DNA from: an uncultured Rhodospirillaceae bacterium
Lineage (GTDB): Bacteria; Pseudomonadota; Alphaproteobacteria; Reyranellales; Reyranellaceae
Assembly: GCA_945952105.1 (NCBI GenBank)
Contig: CAMFGZ010000011.1
Coordinates: forward strand, 1 to 64,000
Direction: 5' to 3'
Length of the DNA stretch: 64,000 bases
Positions 51,257 to 60,060 of the stretch are shown here, one piece after another (positions within the stretch are counted from its first letter, which is position 1; every line of letters begins with the position of its first letter). Under the pieces are notes generated by a model. The model was given only the letters and a program-made list of their open reading frames with translations, was not told the DNA's origin and did not search any database. The translations under genes and the position numbers were made by a program.

Positions 51257-53551
51257 ATGGGCGAAGTCCTTGGTCGTGCGGCGCTTAAGATACTGGCCGG
51301 TATGGTGGGTGCCTCAATCGTCACCTTTGCTGCCACGGCACAGTCACAAAGCGAGCCGCCGGGGCGCGTCGGACGCCTGGCCTTCGTCGATGGAACCGTC
51401 TCCTTCCATGACGACGAGCAGAGCGGCTGGAACAAGGCCATCGTCAACACGCCGCTCACGACGGGCGACGCCCTTTGGACCGAGCCGAATTCACGCAGCG
51501 AGATTTCCCTCGCCGGCACGCGCATCCGCATGGACGGCTCCACCGAGCTCGACATGTCGCAGATCGACGACACGCATGTCCGCCTTCAACTCGCGCAAGG
51601 CCGGGTAGACGTGAAGACTTTCGCGATGGACACCGCACAGCCCTACGAGATCGTAACGCCGCGCGGCACGATCACCCTGCAGCAGCAGGGTGACTATTAC
51701 GTAGAGGCGGGCTCAACACAGGACCCGACGCGTCTGGGCGTGCGCTCCGGCGCGGCGCAGATCCAGGGCCTGAACGGCCAGACCCTGGCGGTCCGTGCCG
51801 GCGAAGTCGGCGAGGTCTTCGGTGACGGCAGCTCGTTGCAGCTCAAGACGATCCAGGCCGCGCCGCCGGCGCCGGCCGCGTCGTGGGCCGCGCGCGACCG
51901 TCAGGTCATCTACGACCAGCAGCCGCAATACGTGCCGGCCGGAATGACCGGTTACGAAGACCTCAACGCCTACGGCAACTGGGTGAACGACGGCAGCTAC
52001 GGCCAGGTCTGGGTGCCGCGCTCGACGCCCGCCGGCTGGGCGCCCTATCGCACCGGCCACTGGTCTTATGTGAAACCGTGGGGCTGGACCTGGATCGACG
52101 AGCAACCCTGGGGCTTCGCGCCGTATCACTACGGCCGATGGGCCAACAGCAACAATCGCTGGGTATGGGTGCCGCCGCAGCGCGAGCAGCGTCCGGTCTA
52201 CGCGCCGGCGCTGGTCGCCTTCGTCGGTGGCCTCGAACTGGCCGCGCAGCTCGGCAACCAGGGCCGCAATACCGGCCCCGTGGGCTGGTTCCCGCTGGGG
52301 CCGCGTGAGGTCTACGTGCCGCCCTATACGACCAATCGCGATTACTACCAGCGCATAAACCGCGCTGCGATGATCCAGGATCGCGACCTGAACGATCGCT
52401 GGGAGCGCGCCCAGCGTCGCGAGGCCTTCATCGCGGGCCAGAACTCGGTGCTGGCCAACCAGCGCTTCGCGACCGTGGTGCCCTCACAGGCCTTTGTCCG
52501 CTCGCAGCCGGTGCAGCGCGCCGTACTGAACGTCGCCGCGGACAAGATCGCGAAGGCCGCCGTTGCCCCTGTTTCCGCCCCACCGGCGCCGACCGCGTCG
52601 GTAGCCGCGATGGCGGACACCAAGAGCGACGCCAAAGCCGGCCCCAAGCCGGAGGCCGCTGACGCGAAGGCGACTGCGGAAGCCCGGACTGCGGCCGAGG
52701 CCAAGGTCAAGTCGGGGGACGTCGCTGTCGCCAAGACGGCCGTGGCCGACATGCCGACGCTCGCCAAGCCCGCCCCGGCGAGCCAGGAGAAGAGAGCCGC
52801 CGCCCCGGGCCCGAAGATCGCCTCGATCGACACCAAGGCGGGGACAGACACCAAGGCCAAGACCGCCGAAGCACCCGACGCCAAGACGGCCAAGCCCGCC
52901 ACGCCACCGCTGCAGCCGCGCCAGGGCGCTGCCCCGCCGGCGCTGAAGGAGACGAACAAGGCTGCGCCGGAGCAGGCAAAGCAGGAAACCGCCAAGCCGG
53001 CCGCCAGCCCACCCAAGGAGGCCGCTCCCGCCCCGCCGAAGCCGGCCCTTGCCTCGCCCGACCCGTCTCCGGCAAAGCGTGACGAAGCCAAGCCGAACGA
53101 GCCCAAGCAGGCTGCCCCGGCGCCCGAAAAAGCGAATACCCCGCTGCCCCGCCAGGAGGAGCGCCGGCAGGCGGCACCGGATCAGCAGAAGCCGAACGCG
53201 GCGCCCCAGCCCAAGCAGGAAGAGCCGAAGCAGGCTGCCCCTGCTCCGAAGCCGGCCGCGTCTCCGCAGCAGCGTCAGGAGGAGCCCCGTCAGGCTACCC
53301 CGCAACCGGCGCCCCGTCAGGAGCCCCAACGCCAGGAACCTCAGCGTCAGGAAGCGCCGCGCCAGGCGGCTCCTCAGCCCCGGGCCGAACCTCAGCCGCA
53401 GCAGGCCCAGCCGCCGCGCCCGCAGCCCCAGCCGCAACAGGCTCCGCGGGATAAGGAAACGCGTGCCCCGGCCCCGCAGCAGAATCAGCAGATCGCCCAG
53501 CCGCCGAAGGCAGAGCCTCAGAAGGGCAACGACAAGAAGGACAAGGACTAG
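51257..53551 (+). CDS. FecR-domain/DUF6600 exported protein with long disordered tail
   Basis: This 764-residue protein has a signal peptide (about 1-32). A FecR-like domain follows (about 35-170; VDGTVSFHDDEQSGWNKAIVN, RPNSRSEISLAGTRIRMDG-type strands). A DUF6600-like tryptophan-rich region comes next (about 225-330; YGNWVNDGSYGQVWVP, GHWSYVKPWGWTWIDEQPWG, NRWVWVPP). From about 430 to the end it is low-complexity, rich in Ala, Pro, Gln, Lys and Glu, with degenerate PKQ/QEEP/RQE repeats. The tail may span or bind the cell wall. No sigma factor or TonB receptor gene is near, so it is not a classical FecR signalling protein. AGGAGGTCCCGG precedes the ATG. Confidence 0.85.
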   Translation: MGEVLGRAALKILAGMVGASIVTFAATAQSQSEPPGRVGRLAFVDGTVSFHDDEQSGWNKAIVNTPLTTGDALWTEPNSRSEISLAGTRIRMDGSTELDMSQIDDTHVRLQLAQGRVDVKTFAMDTAQPYEIVTPRGTITLQQQGDYYVEAGSTQDPTRLGVRSGAAQIQGLNGQTLAVRAGEVGEVFGDGSSLQLKTIQAAPPAPAASWAARDRQVIYDQQPQYVPAGMTGYEDLNAYGNWVNDGSYGQVWVPRSTPAGWAPYRTGHWSYVKPWGWTWIDEQPWGFAPYHYGRWANSNNRWVWVPPQREQRPVYAPALVAFVGGLELAAQLGNQGRNTGPVGWFPLGPREVYVPPYTTNRDYYQRINRAAMIQDRDLNDRWERAQRREAFIAGQNSVLANQRFATVVPSQAFVRSQPVQRAVLNVAADKIAKAAVAPVSAPPAPTASVAAMADTKSDAKAGPKPEAADAKATAEARTAAEAKVKSGDVAVAKTAVADMPTLAKPAPASQEKRAAAPGPKIASIDTKAGTDTKAKTAEAPDAKTAKPATPPLQPRQGAAPPALKETNKAAPEQAKQETAKPAASPPKEAAPAPPKPALASPDPSPAKRDEAKPNEPKQAAPAPEKANTPLPRQEERRQAAPDQQKPNAAPQPKQEEPKQAAPAPKPAASPQQRQEEPRQATPQPAPRQEPQRQEPQRQEAPRQAAPQPRAEPQPQQAQPPRPQPQPQQAPRDKETRAPAPQQNQQIAQPPKAEPQKGNDKKDKD

Positions 53552-53570
53552 CTCGTCCTTCTCGGGCTGA

Positions 53571-53589
53571 AGGCCGGGAAGCCTGGCCT
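53571..53589. terminator. Weak hairpin between convergent genes
   Basis: AGGCCGGG and CCTGGCCT pair over eight positions (one G-U) with a 3-base loop, straddling the end of the dehydrogenase gene. There is no T-run. It may slow both converging polymerases. Confidence 0.3.
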
Positions 53590-54556
53590 AAAGAACCTGG
53601 TTGCGGAGCGTCGCCTCGCCCCGCCACAGGCGGTCGAGGTTCTCGATCAGGATGTCGATGACGTTGTCTTCGTAGGCGCGCGTTTCGCCCGCGGTGTGCG
53701 GGGTGATGAAGACATTGGGCATCGTCCAGAGGGGCGATGCCGCCGGCAGCGGCTCCTCGGCGGTGACGTCGAGGGCCGCCGCCCAGATCTTGTTGCCCTC
53801 CATCGTCTTGATGAGGGCCGCCTCGTCCGCGACCTTGCCACGGGCCACGTTCACGAACACCGATGAAGGCTTCATCCCGGCGAAGGCCGCCGCGCTCATC
53901 AGACCCGTCGTCTCCGGCGTCAGAGCGCAGGTCAGTGCCACGATGTCGGCCTGCGGGACCAGCTTCACCAGATCGTCCATGCCATGGATCTCGTCGGCGC
54001 CATTGGTCCCGGCCCTGGGATCGCGGCGGATGCCGATCACCTTCATGTCGAAGGCTTTGGCGAGCTTGGCGAGGTGGCTGCCGATGCGGCCCATGCCGAC
54101 GATCAGCAGCGTCTTGCCGCCCAGCTCGTCCTCGCGCTGGGTGAGGTCGCCCAGCATGCCGCGCCACACCTTCTTGTGCTGGTTGTCGCGCGCCTCGGGG
54201 ATGCGTCGGAAAACGGCGAGGATCAATGCCAGCGCATGCTCGGCGACGGCGCGGGCGTTGACGCCGGCCGCGCTCGCCAGGCGGATGCCCTTGGCGCCCA
54301 GCAATTCCCTGGAATACTGGTCCATGCCCGAGCTGATCGACTGGACGAACTTCAGTTTGGTGGCGTGGGGGATGATGTCGTTCTTCCACATGCCGGACAC
54401 CGAAACGACATCCGCCTCGCCGACCCTCTGCACGAATTCGTCGTAGCTGCGCACCTGGAAGCTGTTGATGCCGGTATTCCGGGCATCGAACCGCGCCTTC
54501 ATCTGGTATGCCGCATGCGCGAAGCAGATTGTCAGCTTATCTCTCGTCGGAAACAT
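53588..54556 (-). CDS. D-2-hydroxyacid dehydrogenase
   Basis: This 322-residue NAD-dependent enzyme has the dinucleotide motif VGMGRIGSHLA, the catalytic Arg in NVARGKVADE, Glu in TAEEPLP and His in ITPHTAGE. It interconverts a 2-hydroxy acid and a 2-keto acid. The group includes glyoxylate/hydroxypyruvate reductases; the substrate is not assigned. GGGGGAGTTCC precedes ATG 54556. It is divergent from the HpcH/HpaI aldolase gene across 58 bases, which would fit metabolism of aldolase products. Confidence 0.9.
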   Translation of the reverse strand: MFPTRDKLTICFAHAAYQMKARFDARNTGINSFQVRSYDEFVQRVGEADVVSVSGMWKNDIIPHATKLKFVQSISSGMDQYSRELLGAKGIRLASAAGVNARAVAEHALALILAVFRRIPEARDNQHKKVWRGMLGDLTQREDELGGKTLLIVGMGRIGSHLAKLAKAFDMKVIGIRRDPRAGTNGADEIHGMDDLVKLVPQADIVALTCALTPETTGLMSAAAFAGMKPSSVFVNVARGKVADEAALIKTMEGNKIWAAALDVTAEEPLPAASPLWTMPNVFITPHTAGETRAYEDNVIDILIENLDRLWRGEATLRNQVL

Positions 54557-54614
54557 GGAACTCCCCCTGCACAAGGTGCCACACTAGCGCGAACGACCAC
54601 CCTGGGGGAACAAG

Positions 54615-55463
54615 ATGAGCCGCAATCCACTCCGTGAAGCGCTGAACGCGGGCAAGCCGACCGTCGGCACGCACATCCTGTCGGCGTGGCCGACACTGGT
54701 CGAATTGATCGGCCATTCCCGGCAATACGATTATGTGGAGTTCACGGCCGAATACGCGCCCTTCACCATGCACGACCTCGACAATCTCGGCCGCTCGTTC
54801 GAGCTGATGGGCATGTCGGGCATGATCAAGATCGAGCAGACCCAGTACACGCACCAGGCCATGCGCGCGATCGGCTCGGGCTTCCAGAGCGTGCTGTTCG
54901 CCGACATCCGTTCGGTGGAGGACGCAAAGGCCGCGGTCGACGCGGTGCGCGCCGAGACGACGATGGCCGAGGGCGTGCGTGGCCGCGGCCGCCTCGGCGT
55001 CGGCATGCGCCGCGACGTCGGCACGGTCCGCACCGGCGGCTCGCCGGCTTACGTCGACGCGCTGAACGAAGTCGTGATCGCCATCATGGTCGAGAAGAAG
55101 TCCTGCGTAGACGATCTAGACCGCGTCCTCGACGTACCGGGCCTCGACATGGTGCAGTTCGGCGCCTCCGACTTCTCGATGAGCATCGGCCTGACCGGGC
55201 AGGCCAACCATCCCGACGTGGTAGCGGCCGAAAAGAAGACGATCGAGACGGCGCTCAAGAAAGGCCTGCATCCCCGCGTCGAGTTGCGCGATCCGAGCCA
55301 GGCGGCCAAGTATCTCGACATGGGCGTGAAGCATTTCTGCATCGGCTGGGACGTCCGCATCCTTGCCGACTGGTGGGACACCAAGGGTGCCGAGATGCGC
55401 GGCCTGCTGGGCGACAAGCCTGCCGCGCCGGTCAAGACGCCGGCCAAGGCCGGCAACTACTAG
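54615..55463 (+). CDS. HpcH/HpaI-family aldolase
   Basis: This 282-residue class II aldolase-type enzyme has the metal-binding Glu in YVEFTAEYAPF and Asp in FGASDFSMSIGLTGQ. Members cleave or form 2-keto-4-hydroxy acids or malyl/citramalyl-CoA; with no CoA-specific motif seen, a keto-acid substrate is more likely. GGGGGAACAAG precedes the ATG. It lies 18 bases upstream of the oligopeptidase gene and may be cotranscribed with it. Confidence 0.85.
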   Translation: MSRNPLREALNAGKPTVGTHILSAWPTLVELIGHSRQYDYVEFTAEYAPFTMHDLDNLGRSFELMGMSGMIKIEQTQYTHQAMRAIGSGFQSVLFADIRSVEDAKAAVDAVRAETTMAEGVRGRGRLGVGMRRDVGTVRTGGSPAYVDALNEVVIAIMVEKKSCVDDLDRVLDVPGLDMVQFGASDFSMSIGLTGQANHPDVVAAEKKTIETALKKGLHPRVELRDPSQAAKYLDMGVKHFCIGWDVRILADWWDTKGAEMRGLLGDKPAAPVKTPAKAGNY

Positions 55464-55481
55464 TGTTCGTGTGAGACCTTC

Positions 55482-57566
55482 ATGAAGCCACCGATCGCGC
55501 CGCGACGCCTGTCGCGGCGCATGCTGCACGGCGTGACCGTCGACGACGACTATGCCTGGCTGAAGGACGAGAAGTGGCAGGAGGTGCTGCGCGATCCGTC
55601 GCTGTTGGATGCCGACATCCGGGCCTATGTCCAGGCTGAGAATGCCTATGCCGAGGACCGGCTCGGGCCGACGAAGGAGCTGCAGAAGGCGCTGGTCGCG
55701 GAAATGCGCGGCCGCATCAAGGAAGACGATTCCGGCGTGCCGACCCCGGACGGACCGTTTTCCTATCTCTGGAAGTTCCGCGAAGGCGGCCAGCACCAGC
55801 AGATCGGCCGCACGCCACGCGACGGCGGCGAGATGCAGACGATCCTCGATGGCGATGCGCTGGCCAGGGCTTCGGACTATTTCAAGTTCGGCGGCACGCG
55901 CCATTCGCCCGATCACAAGTTCGAGGCGTGGAGCGCCGACCTGCGTGGCTCCGAATACTTCACCTTGCGCGTCCGCCGCTGGGATACGGGCGAGGATCTG
56001 CCCGACATTCTCACCGAGACCAGCGGCAGCGTCGTCTGGGGCCGCGACTCCTCGTTCTTCTTCTACATCCAGGTGGACGAGAACCACCGCCCGCTGAAAG
56101 TTTTCCGGCACCGGCTCGGCACGACGCAGGCCGACGACGTGCTCGTCTACGAAGAAAAGGACATAGGCTGGTTCACCCGTATCGGGGAAAGCGCCAGCGG
56201 TCGCTTCTGCGTCATTTCGGGTGGCGACCACGACACGACCGAGCAATGGCTGATCGATCTGTGGGTACCCGACGCCGTGCCGCGCCTGATCGCGCCACGC
56301 GAGACAGGAGTGCGCTACAGCGTGGCCGATCGCGGCGAGGAGTTGTTCATCCTCACCAACGAGGGCGGCGCGATCGATTTCAGGATCGCCACCGCCCCGC
56401 TCGCCACGCCCAGCCGCGCCAACTGGCGAGAGCTGGTGCCGCACCGGCCCGGCACATACATCCTCGGCATCGATCTTTTCGCCGGCCATCTCGTGCGACT
56501 GGAGCGCGCCAACGCCCTTCCCTCGATCGCGATCCGCGACCTCGTGACCCGTGACGAGCACACGATCGCCTTCGACGAGAGCGCCTACTCGCTCGAGATG
56601 ATCGGCGGCTACGAGTTCGAGACGACGATCCTGCGCTTCGCCTACTCGTCGATGACGACGCCGAGCGAGGTCTACGACTACGACATGGCGACGCGGCAGC
56701 GGACCTTGCGCAAGCGGCAGGAGATTCCGTCCGGCCACGATCCTGCCGCCTATGTCACGACGCGCATCCTGGCCGTCGCGGCAGACGGCGCCGAGGTGCC
56801 GGTGTCGATCCTGCATCGCCGCGACCTGGTGCGCGACGGTAGCGCGCCGCTGCTGCTCTACGGCTATGGCTCCTACGGTATGGCGATACCGGCCTCTTTC
56901 TCGGCCAACCGCCTGTCCCTGGTCGATCGCGGCTTCGTCTATGCCATCGCCCATATCCGCGGCGGCGCCGACAAGGGCTGGTCGTGGTATCTCGACGGCA
57001 AGCGCGAGAAGAAGACCAACACGTTCGACGATTTCGTCGCCGCAGGCCACGCGCTGATCGCGGCGAACTACACGTCGGCGAAACGCATCGTGGGCCATGG
57101 CGGCAGCGCGGGTGGCATGCTGATGGGCGCCGTCGCCAACCGTGCTCCGGACCTGTTTGCCGGCATCATCGCCGAAGTGCCCTTCGTCGACGTGCTGGCG
57201 ACCATGCTCGACGACAAGTTGCCGCTAACGCCGCCGGAATGGCCCGAATGGGGCAATCCCATCACCGATGCGGCGGCGTTCGACTACATTCGCTCCTATT
57301 CGCCCTACGACAATGTAGCGGCGCAGGATTATCCGGCCATCCTGGCGATGGCGGGCCTCACCGATCCTCGCGTGACCTACTGGGAGCCCGCAAAGTGGGT
57401 TGCCCGCCTGCGCGCGACGATGACCGGCGGTGGACCGGTGATCCTGCACACCAACATGGGCGCGGGCCATGGCGGCTCGTCGGGCCGCTTCAGCCGCCTC
57501 GACGAGGTCGCGATCGCCTACGCCTTCGCGCTGGATACGGTGGGACTTGCAGGAGCCAAGCCATGA
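55482..57566 (+). CDS. ptrB: Oligopeptidase B (S9 prolyl oligopeptidase family)
   Basis: This 694-residue serine peptidase has an N-terminal beta-propeller region (about 70-420) and a C-terminal alpha/beta-hydrolase domain. The triad is Ser542 (GHGGSAGGML), Asp628 (LTDPRVTYWEP) and His663 (GAGHGGSSGR). The length and GGSAGG motif fit oligopeptidase B, which cleaves small peptides after Lys/Arg in the cytoplasm. There is no signal peptide. Its stop overlaps the ATG of the serine hydrolase gene in an ATGA. Confidence 0.92.
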   Translation: MKPPIAPRRLSRRMLHGVTVDDDYAWLKDEKWQEVLRDPSLLDADIRAYVQAENAYAEDRLGPTKELQKALVAEMRGRIKEDDSGVPTPDGPFSYLWKFREGGQHQQIGRTPRDGGEMQTILDGDALARASDYFKFGGTRHSPDHKFEAWSADLRGSEYFTLRVRRWDTGEDLPDILTETSGSVVWGRDSSFFFYIQVDENHRPLKVFRHRLGTTQADDVLVYEEKDIGWFTRIGESASGRFCVISGGDHDTTEQWLIDLWVPDAVPRLIAPRETGVRYSVADRGEELFILTNEGGAIDFRIATAPLATPSRANWRELVPHRPGTYILGIDLFAGHLVRLERANALPSIAIRDLVTRDEHTIAFDESAYSLEMIGGYEFETTILRFAYSSMTTPSEVYDYDMATRQRTLRKRQEIPSGHDPAAYVTTRILAVAADGAEVPVSILHRRDLVRDGSAPLLLYGYGSYGMAIPASFSANRLSLVDRGFVYAIAHIRGGADKGWSWYLDGKREKKTNTFDDFVAAGHALIAANYTSAKRIVGHGGSAGGMLMGAVANRAPDLFAGIIAEVPFVDVLATMLDDKLPLTPPEWPEWGNPITDAAAFDYIRSYSPYDNVAAQDYPAILAMAGLTDPRVTYWEPAKWVARLRATMTGGGPVILHTNMGAGHGGSSGRFSRLDEVAIAYAFALDTVGLAGAKP

Positions 57567-58726
57567 AGACGCGCATCGACACGCTGCTGAACGAGGCCGT
57601 GCAGCGCGGCGACGTGCCCGGTGTTGCAGCCGTCGTCACCGACGACACGGGCACGAGCTACGAGGGCGGATTCGGCAAGGCGGTCCTGGGCCAGGACGCC
57701 GGCATGACGCCCGACACGGTCGTATGGCTCGCCTCGATGACCAAGGCCGTCACCGGCGCGGTGGCGATGCAGCAGGTGGAGCGCGGCGCGCTGAAGCTCG
57801 ACGCGCCGGCGAAAGAGGTGATCCCCTATCTCGGCGAAGTGCAGGTGCTTGAGGGCTTCGACGCCGCCGGCAAGCCGCGTTTGCGCGGGCCGACGCGCGA
57901 CATCACCTTGCGCCATCTGCTGACCCACACGGCGGGTTTCGGCTACGACATCTGGAACCCGGAGATCCTGCGGTATCGCGAGGCCATGGACGTGCCGACC
58001 ATCGGCACCGGCCTCGACAAGGCCCTGACCACGCCGCTGCTGTTCGATCCCGGCACGCGCTGGCAGTACGGCATCGGCATCGACTGGGCCGGCAAGATGG
58101 TCGAGGCGGTGACGGGCCGGAGGCTCGGCCAGGTGATGCACGACGATCTGTTCGCGCCGCTCGGCATGGACAGCACCGCCTTCTGCATCACGCCGGCGAT
58201 GCGTGCCCGCATGGCCAGGGTGCATCACCGCCGGGCCGACGGCAGCCTGGTCGCCGACCTCAAGCGCGAAATCCCGCAGGATCCCGAATTCGAGGCCGGC
58301 GGCGGCGGTCTCTATTCGACGGCCAACGATTATCTGAAGTTCGTGCGCATGGTGCTGGACGACGGCAAGTCGGCGCGCGGCGACATCGTGATGCAGCCCG
58401 AGACGGTCGACGCGATGGCCGCCAACGCGATGGGCGATTCGACGGTATCTCTGCTCAAGACCGTGATGCCCGCTTTGTCCAACGACGCCGAGTTCTTCCC
58501 GGGCATCACCAAGAAATGGGGCCTGAGCTTCCTGATCAACAACGAGGAAGCCCCGACCGGCCGCTCCGCCGGCAGCCTCTGCTGGGCCGGCCTGCCGAAC
58601 ACCTACTACTGGATCGACCGCAAGAAACGGCTGGGCGGCGTCTACATGACCCAGATCCTGCCCTTCGCCGACGTGAAGTCTCTGCCGCTGTTCTATGCTT
58701 TCGAGAGCGCGGTGTACGGACGCTGA
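57563..58726 (+). CDS. Serine hydrolase, beta-lactamase (class C) family
   Basis: This 387-residue protein has the SxxK motif Ser58-x-x-Lys61 (SMTK), Tyr in RWQYGIGID and a GWAGLPNTY-like segment in place of KTG. It is an EstB-type esterase or amidase relative, with no signal peptide. It is a second, diverged member beside the one at 32986. Its ATG overlaps the oligopeptidase B stop. A long perfect inverted repeat begins 7 bases after its stop and may end the transcript. Confidence 0.85.
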   Translation: MKTRIDTLLNEAVQRGDVPGVAAVVTDDTGTSYEGGFGKAVLGQDAGMTPDTVVWLASMTKAVTGAVAMQQVERGALKLDAPAKEVIPYLGEVQVLEGFDAAGKPRLRGPTRDITLRHLLTHTAGFGYDIWNPEILRYREAMDVPTIGTGLDKALTTPLLFDPGTRWQYGIGIDWAGKMVEAVTGRRLGQVMHDDLFAPLGMDSTAFCITPAMRARMARVHHRRADGSLVADLKREIPQDPEFEAGGGGLYSTANDYLKFVRMVLDDGKSARGDIVMQPETVDAMAANAMGDSTVSLLKTVMPALSNDAEFFPGITKKWGLSFLINNEEAPTGRSAGSLCWAGLPNTYYWIDRKKRLGGVYMTQILPFADVKSLPLFYAFESAVYGR

Positions 58727-58732
58727 AGCTCA

Positions 58733-58809
58733 TTGGAGCGCGCCACTCCAGTGGCGCTCAGCTTTTGTTTTCAGTGATGAATGAGCGCCACTGGAGTGGC
58801 GCGCTCCAA
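58733..58809. repeat. Perfect 28-bp inverted repeat with palindromic arms
   Basis: Arms 58733-58760 and 58782-58809 are exact reverse complements around a 21-base loop. Each arm also contains a near-palindrome (GCGCCACT/AGTGGCGC). So the element can form one long hairpin or a pair of short ones. The loop has a GCTTTTGTTTT run. It lies between the serine hydrolase gene and the end of the cyclase gene. A diverged single-arm copy lies at 17476-17501. Confidence 0.85.
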
Positions 58810-58823
58810 AGACGTCCTTGTGC

Positions 58824-60053
58824 TCAGGGCGACGGAACTTTCAACCCAAACAACTCCGTCTCCTCGCGGACGCCGCGCAGGCGGTGGCGGCCGAGGGAGA
58901 CCAGGCGGTCGCGGCTCGAGGTCGCCGCCTCGGCGAAGGCCTGCGAGATCAGCAGCGCCTGGCCGAGCGGCTGACACAGCGCCTCGATACGGGAGGCCTC
59001 GTTCACCGCCGGTCCGATCACCGTGAAGTCGAGGCGCGTGTCGGAGCCGACATTGCCGTAGAGTACGCGGCCGATATGCAAAGAGATGTCGAGCGTCGTG
59101 GTGCGTTGCCCGGCGCCGCGCCGCTCCTCGTTCAGCACCTCGATGCGGGCCAGCACTTCTTCCGCGGCCGCAAGTGCCTCCGCGCAGACTTCGGCGCGGT
59201 TGCCGGCGATGACGCCGAACGCCGCCAGCATGCCGTCGCCCATGAATTTCAGCACCTCGCCGTCGCGCGCGACGATCGGCTGGACCATGCAGTTGAAGTA
59301 ATCGTCGAGCAGCGCGATAAGCTCGCGGCCGGGCATCATGTCGGCGAGCGCGGTAAAGCCTCTCAGATCGGTGAAGAACACGACGGCTTCGACGCTCTGC
59401 ACCTCCCCGCGCAGCACGGTGCCGGAGAGCACGCGGCTCGCCGGATCGTTGCCGAGATAGGCCGCCAGCAGCCCGTGGCCGATGCCGCGCAGGCTGGTGG
59501 CCTTCACCGCCACGCAGAAGACCGGCAGGACCTCGCGCAAGAAGGCCACATCCTCCTCACGGAAACCGCCGAGCCGGTCGGTCGTCGCCGAAAAGACCAG
59601 CCAGAGGCGCTCGGCATGATCGGCTTCGGTGGGACTGCCGACTTGCGGCGCCAACTCGCCGAACGGCTGTACCCAGCCCATCCATTCGGTCATGCCGGCG
59701 GTGCGCAACTCCTGGAACACCGGCACGTCGGGCAACGCCTCGTTGGTATTGAAGCGGCAGCGGCGCTCGGTGATACCGTCGCGCAGCATCACCGCGAAGG
59801 GGCTGTTGCGGATCTCATCGGAATCGATCTCGGAATGGGCAAACTCGAAATGCTGACCCACGCCCTGTCCTGACTCCCAGATCAGGCTGCGCGCCCGCAC
59901 CATCGGATGGAGCGTGTTCATGCCGACGAACACGCGCTCGATCTTCAGGCCGGCCTCGTTCAGGCGGCGGCCGAAGCCGTCGACCAGTTCCTCGAGGGCC
60001 ACGTTGCGCAGGCCCGCCTGCGACAGCCAGCCCGCGAGGTCGATCGGCCTCAC
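58824..60053 (-). CDS. Soluble class III adenylate cyclase with N-terminal sensor-like domain
   Basis: This 409-residue protein has an N-terminal region of unknown type (about 1-190), then a catalytic domain (about 215-380). Metal ligands are Asp229 (FFTDLRGFT) and Asp273 (FMGDGMLAAF). Lys269 and Thr344 (FTVIGPAVN) are a pair found in adenylate cyclases, and Asn351 and Arg355 are present. No membrane helix is evident. GTG 60053 lies 7 bases after the deacetylase stop with a weak ribosome site, implying coupling. Placement at the end of a catabolic operon is unusual. It differs in architecture from the membrane cyclase at 5090. Confidence 0.88.
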   Translation of the reverse strand: MRPIDLAGWLSQAGLRNVALEELVDGFGRRLNEAGLKIERVFVGMNTLHPMVRARSLIWESGQGVGQHFEFAHSEIDSDEIRNSPFAVMLRDGITERRCRFNTNEALPDVPVFQELRTAGMTEWMGWVQPFGELAPQVGSPTEADHAERLWLVFSATTDRLGGFREEDVAFLREVLPVFCVAVKATSLRGIGHGLLAAYLGNDPASRVLSGTVLRGEVQSVEAVVFFTDLRGFTALADMMPGRELIALLDDYFNCMVQPIVARDGEVLKFMGDGMLAAFGVIAGNRAEVCAEALAAAEEVLARIEVLNEERRGAGQRTTTLDISLHIGRVLYGNVGSDTRLDFTVIGPAVNEASRIEALCQPLGQALLISQAFAEAATSSRDRLVSLGRHRLRGVREETELFGLKVPSP

Positions 60054-60060
60054 CGCGGCA

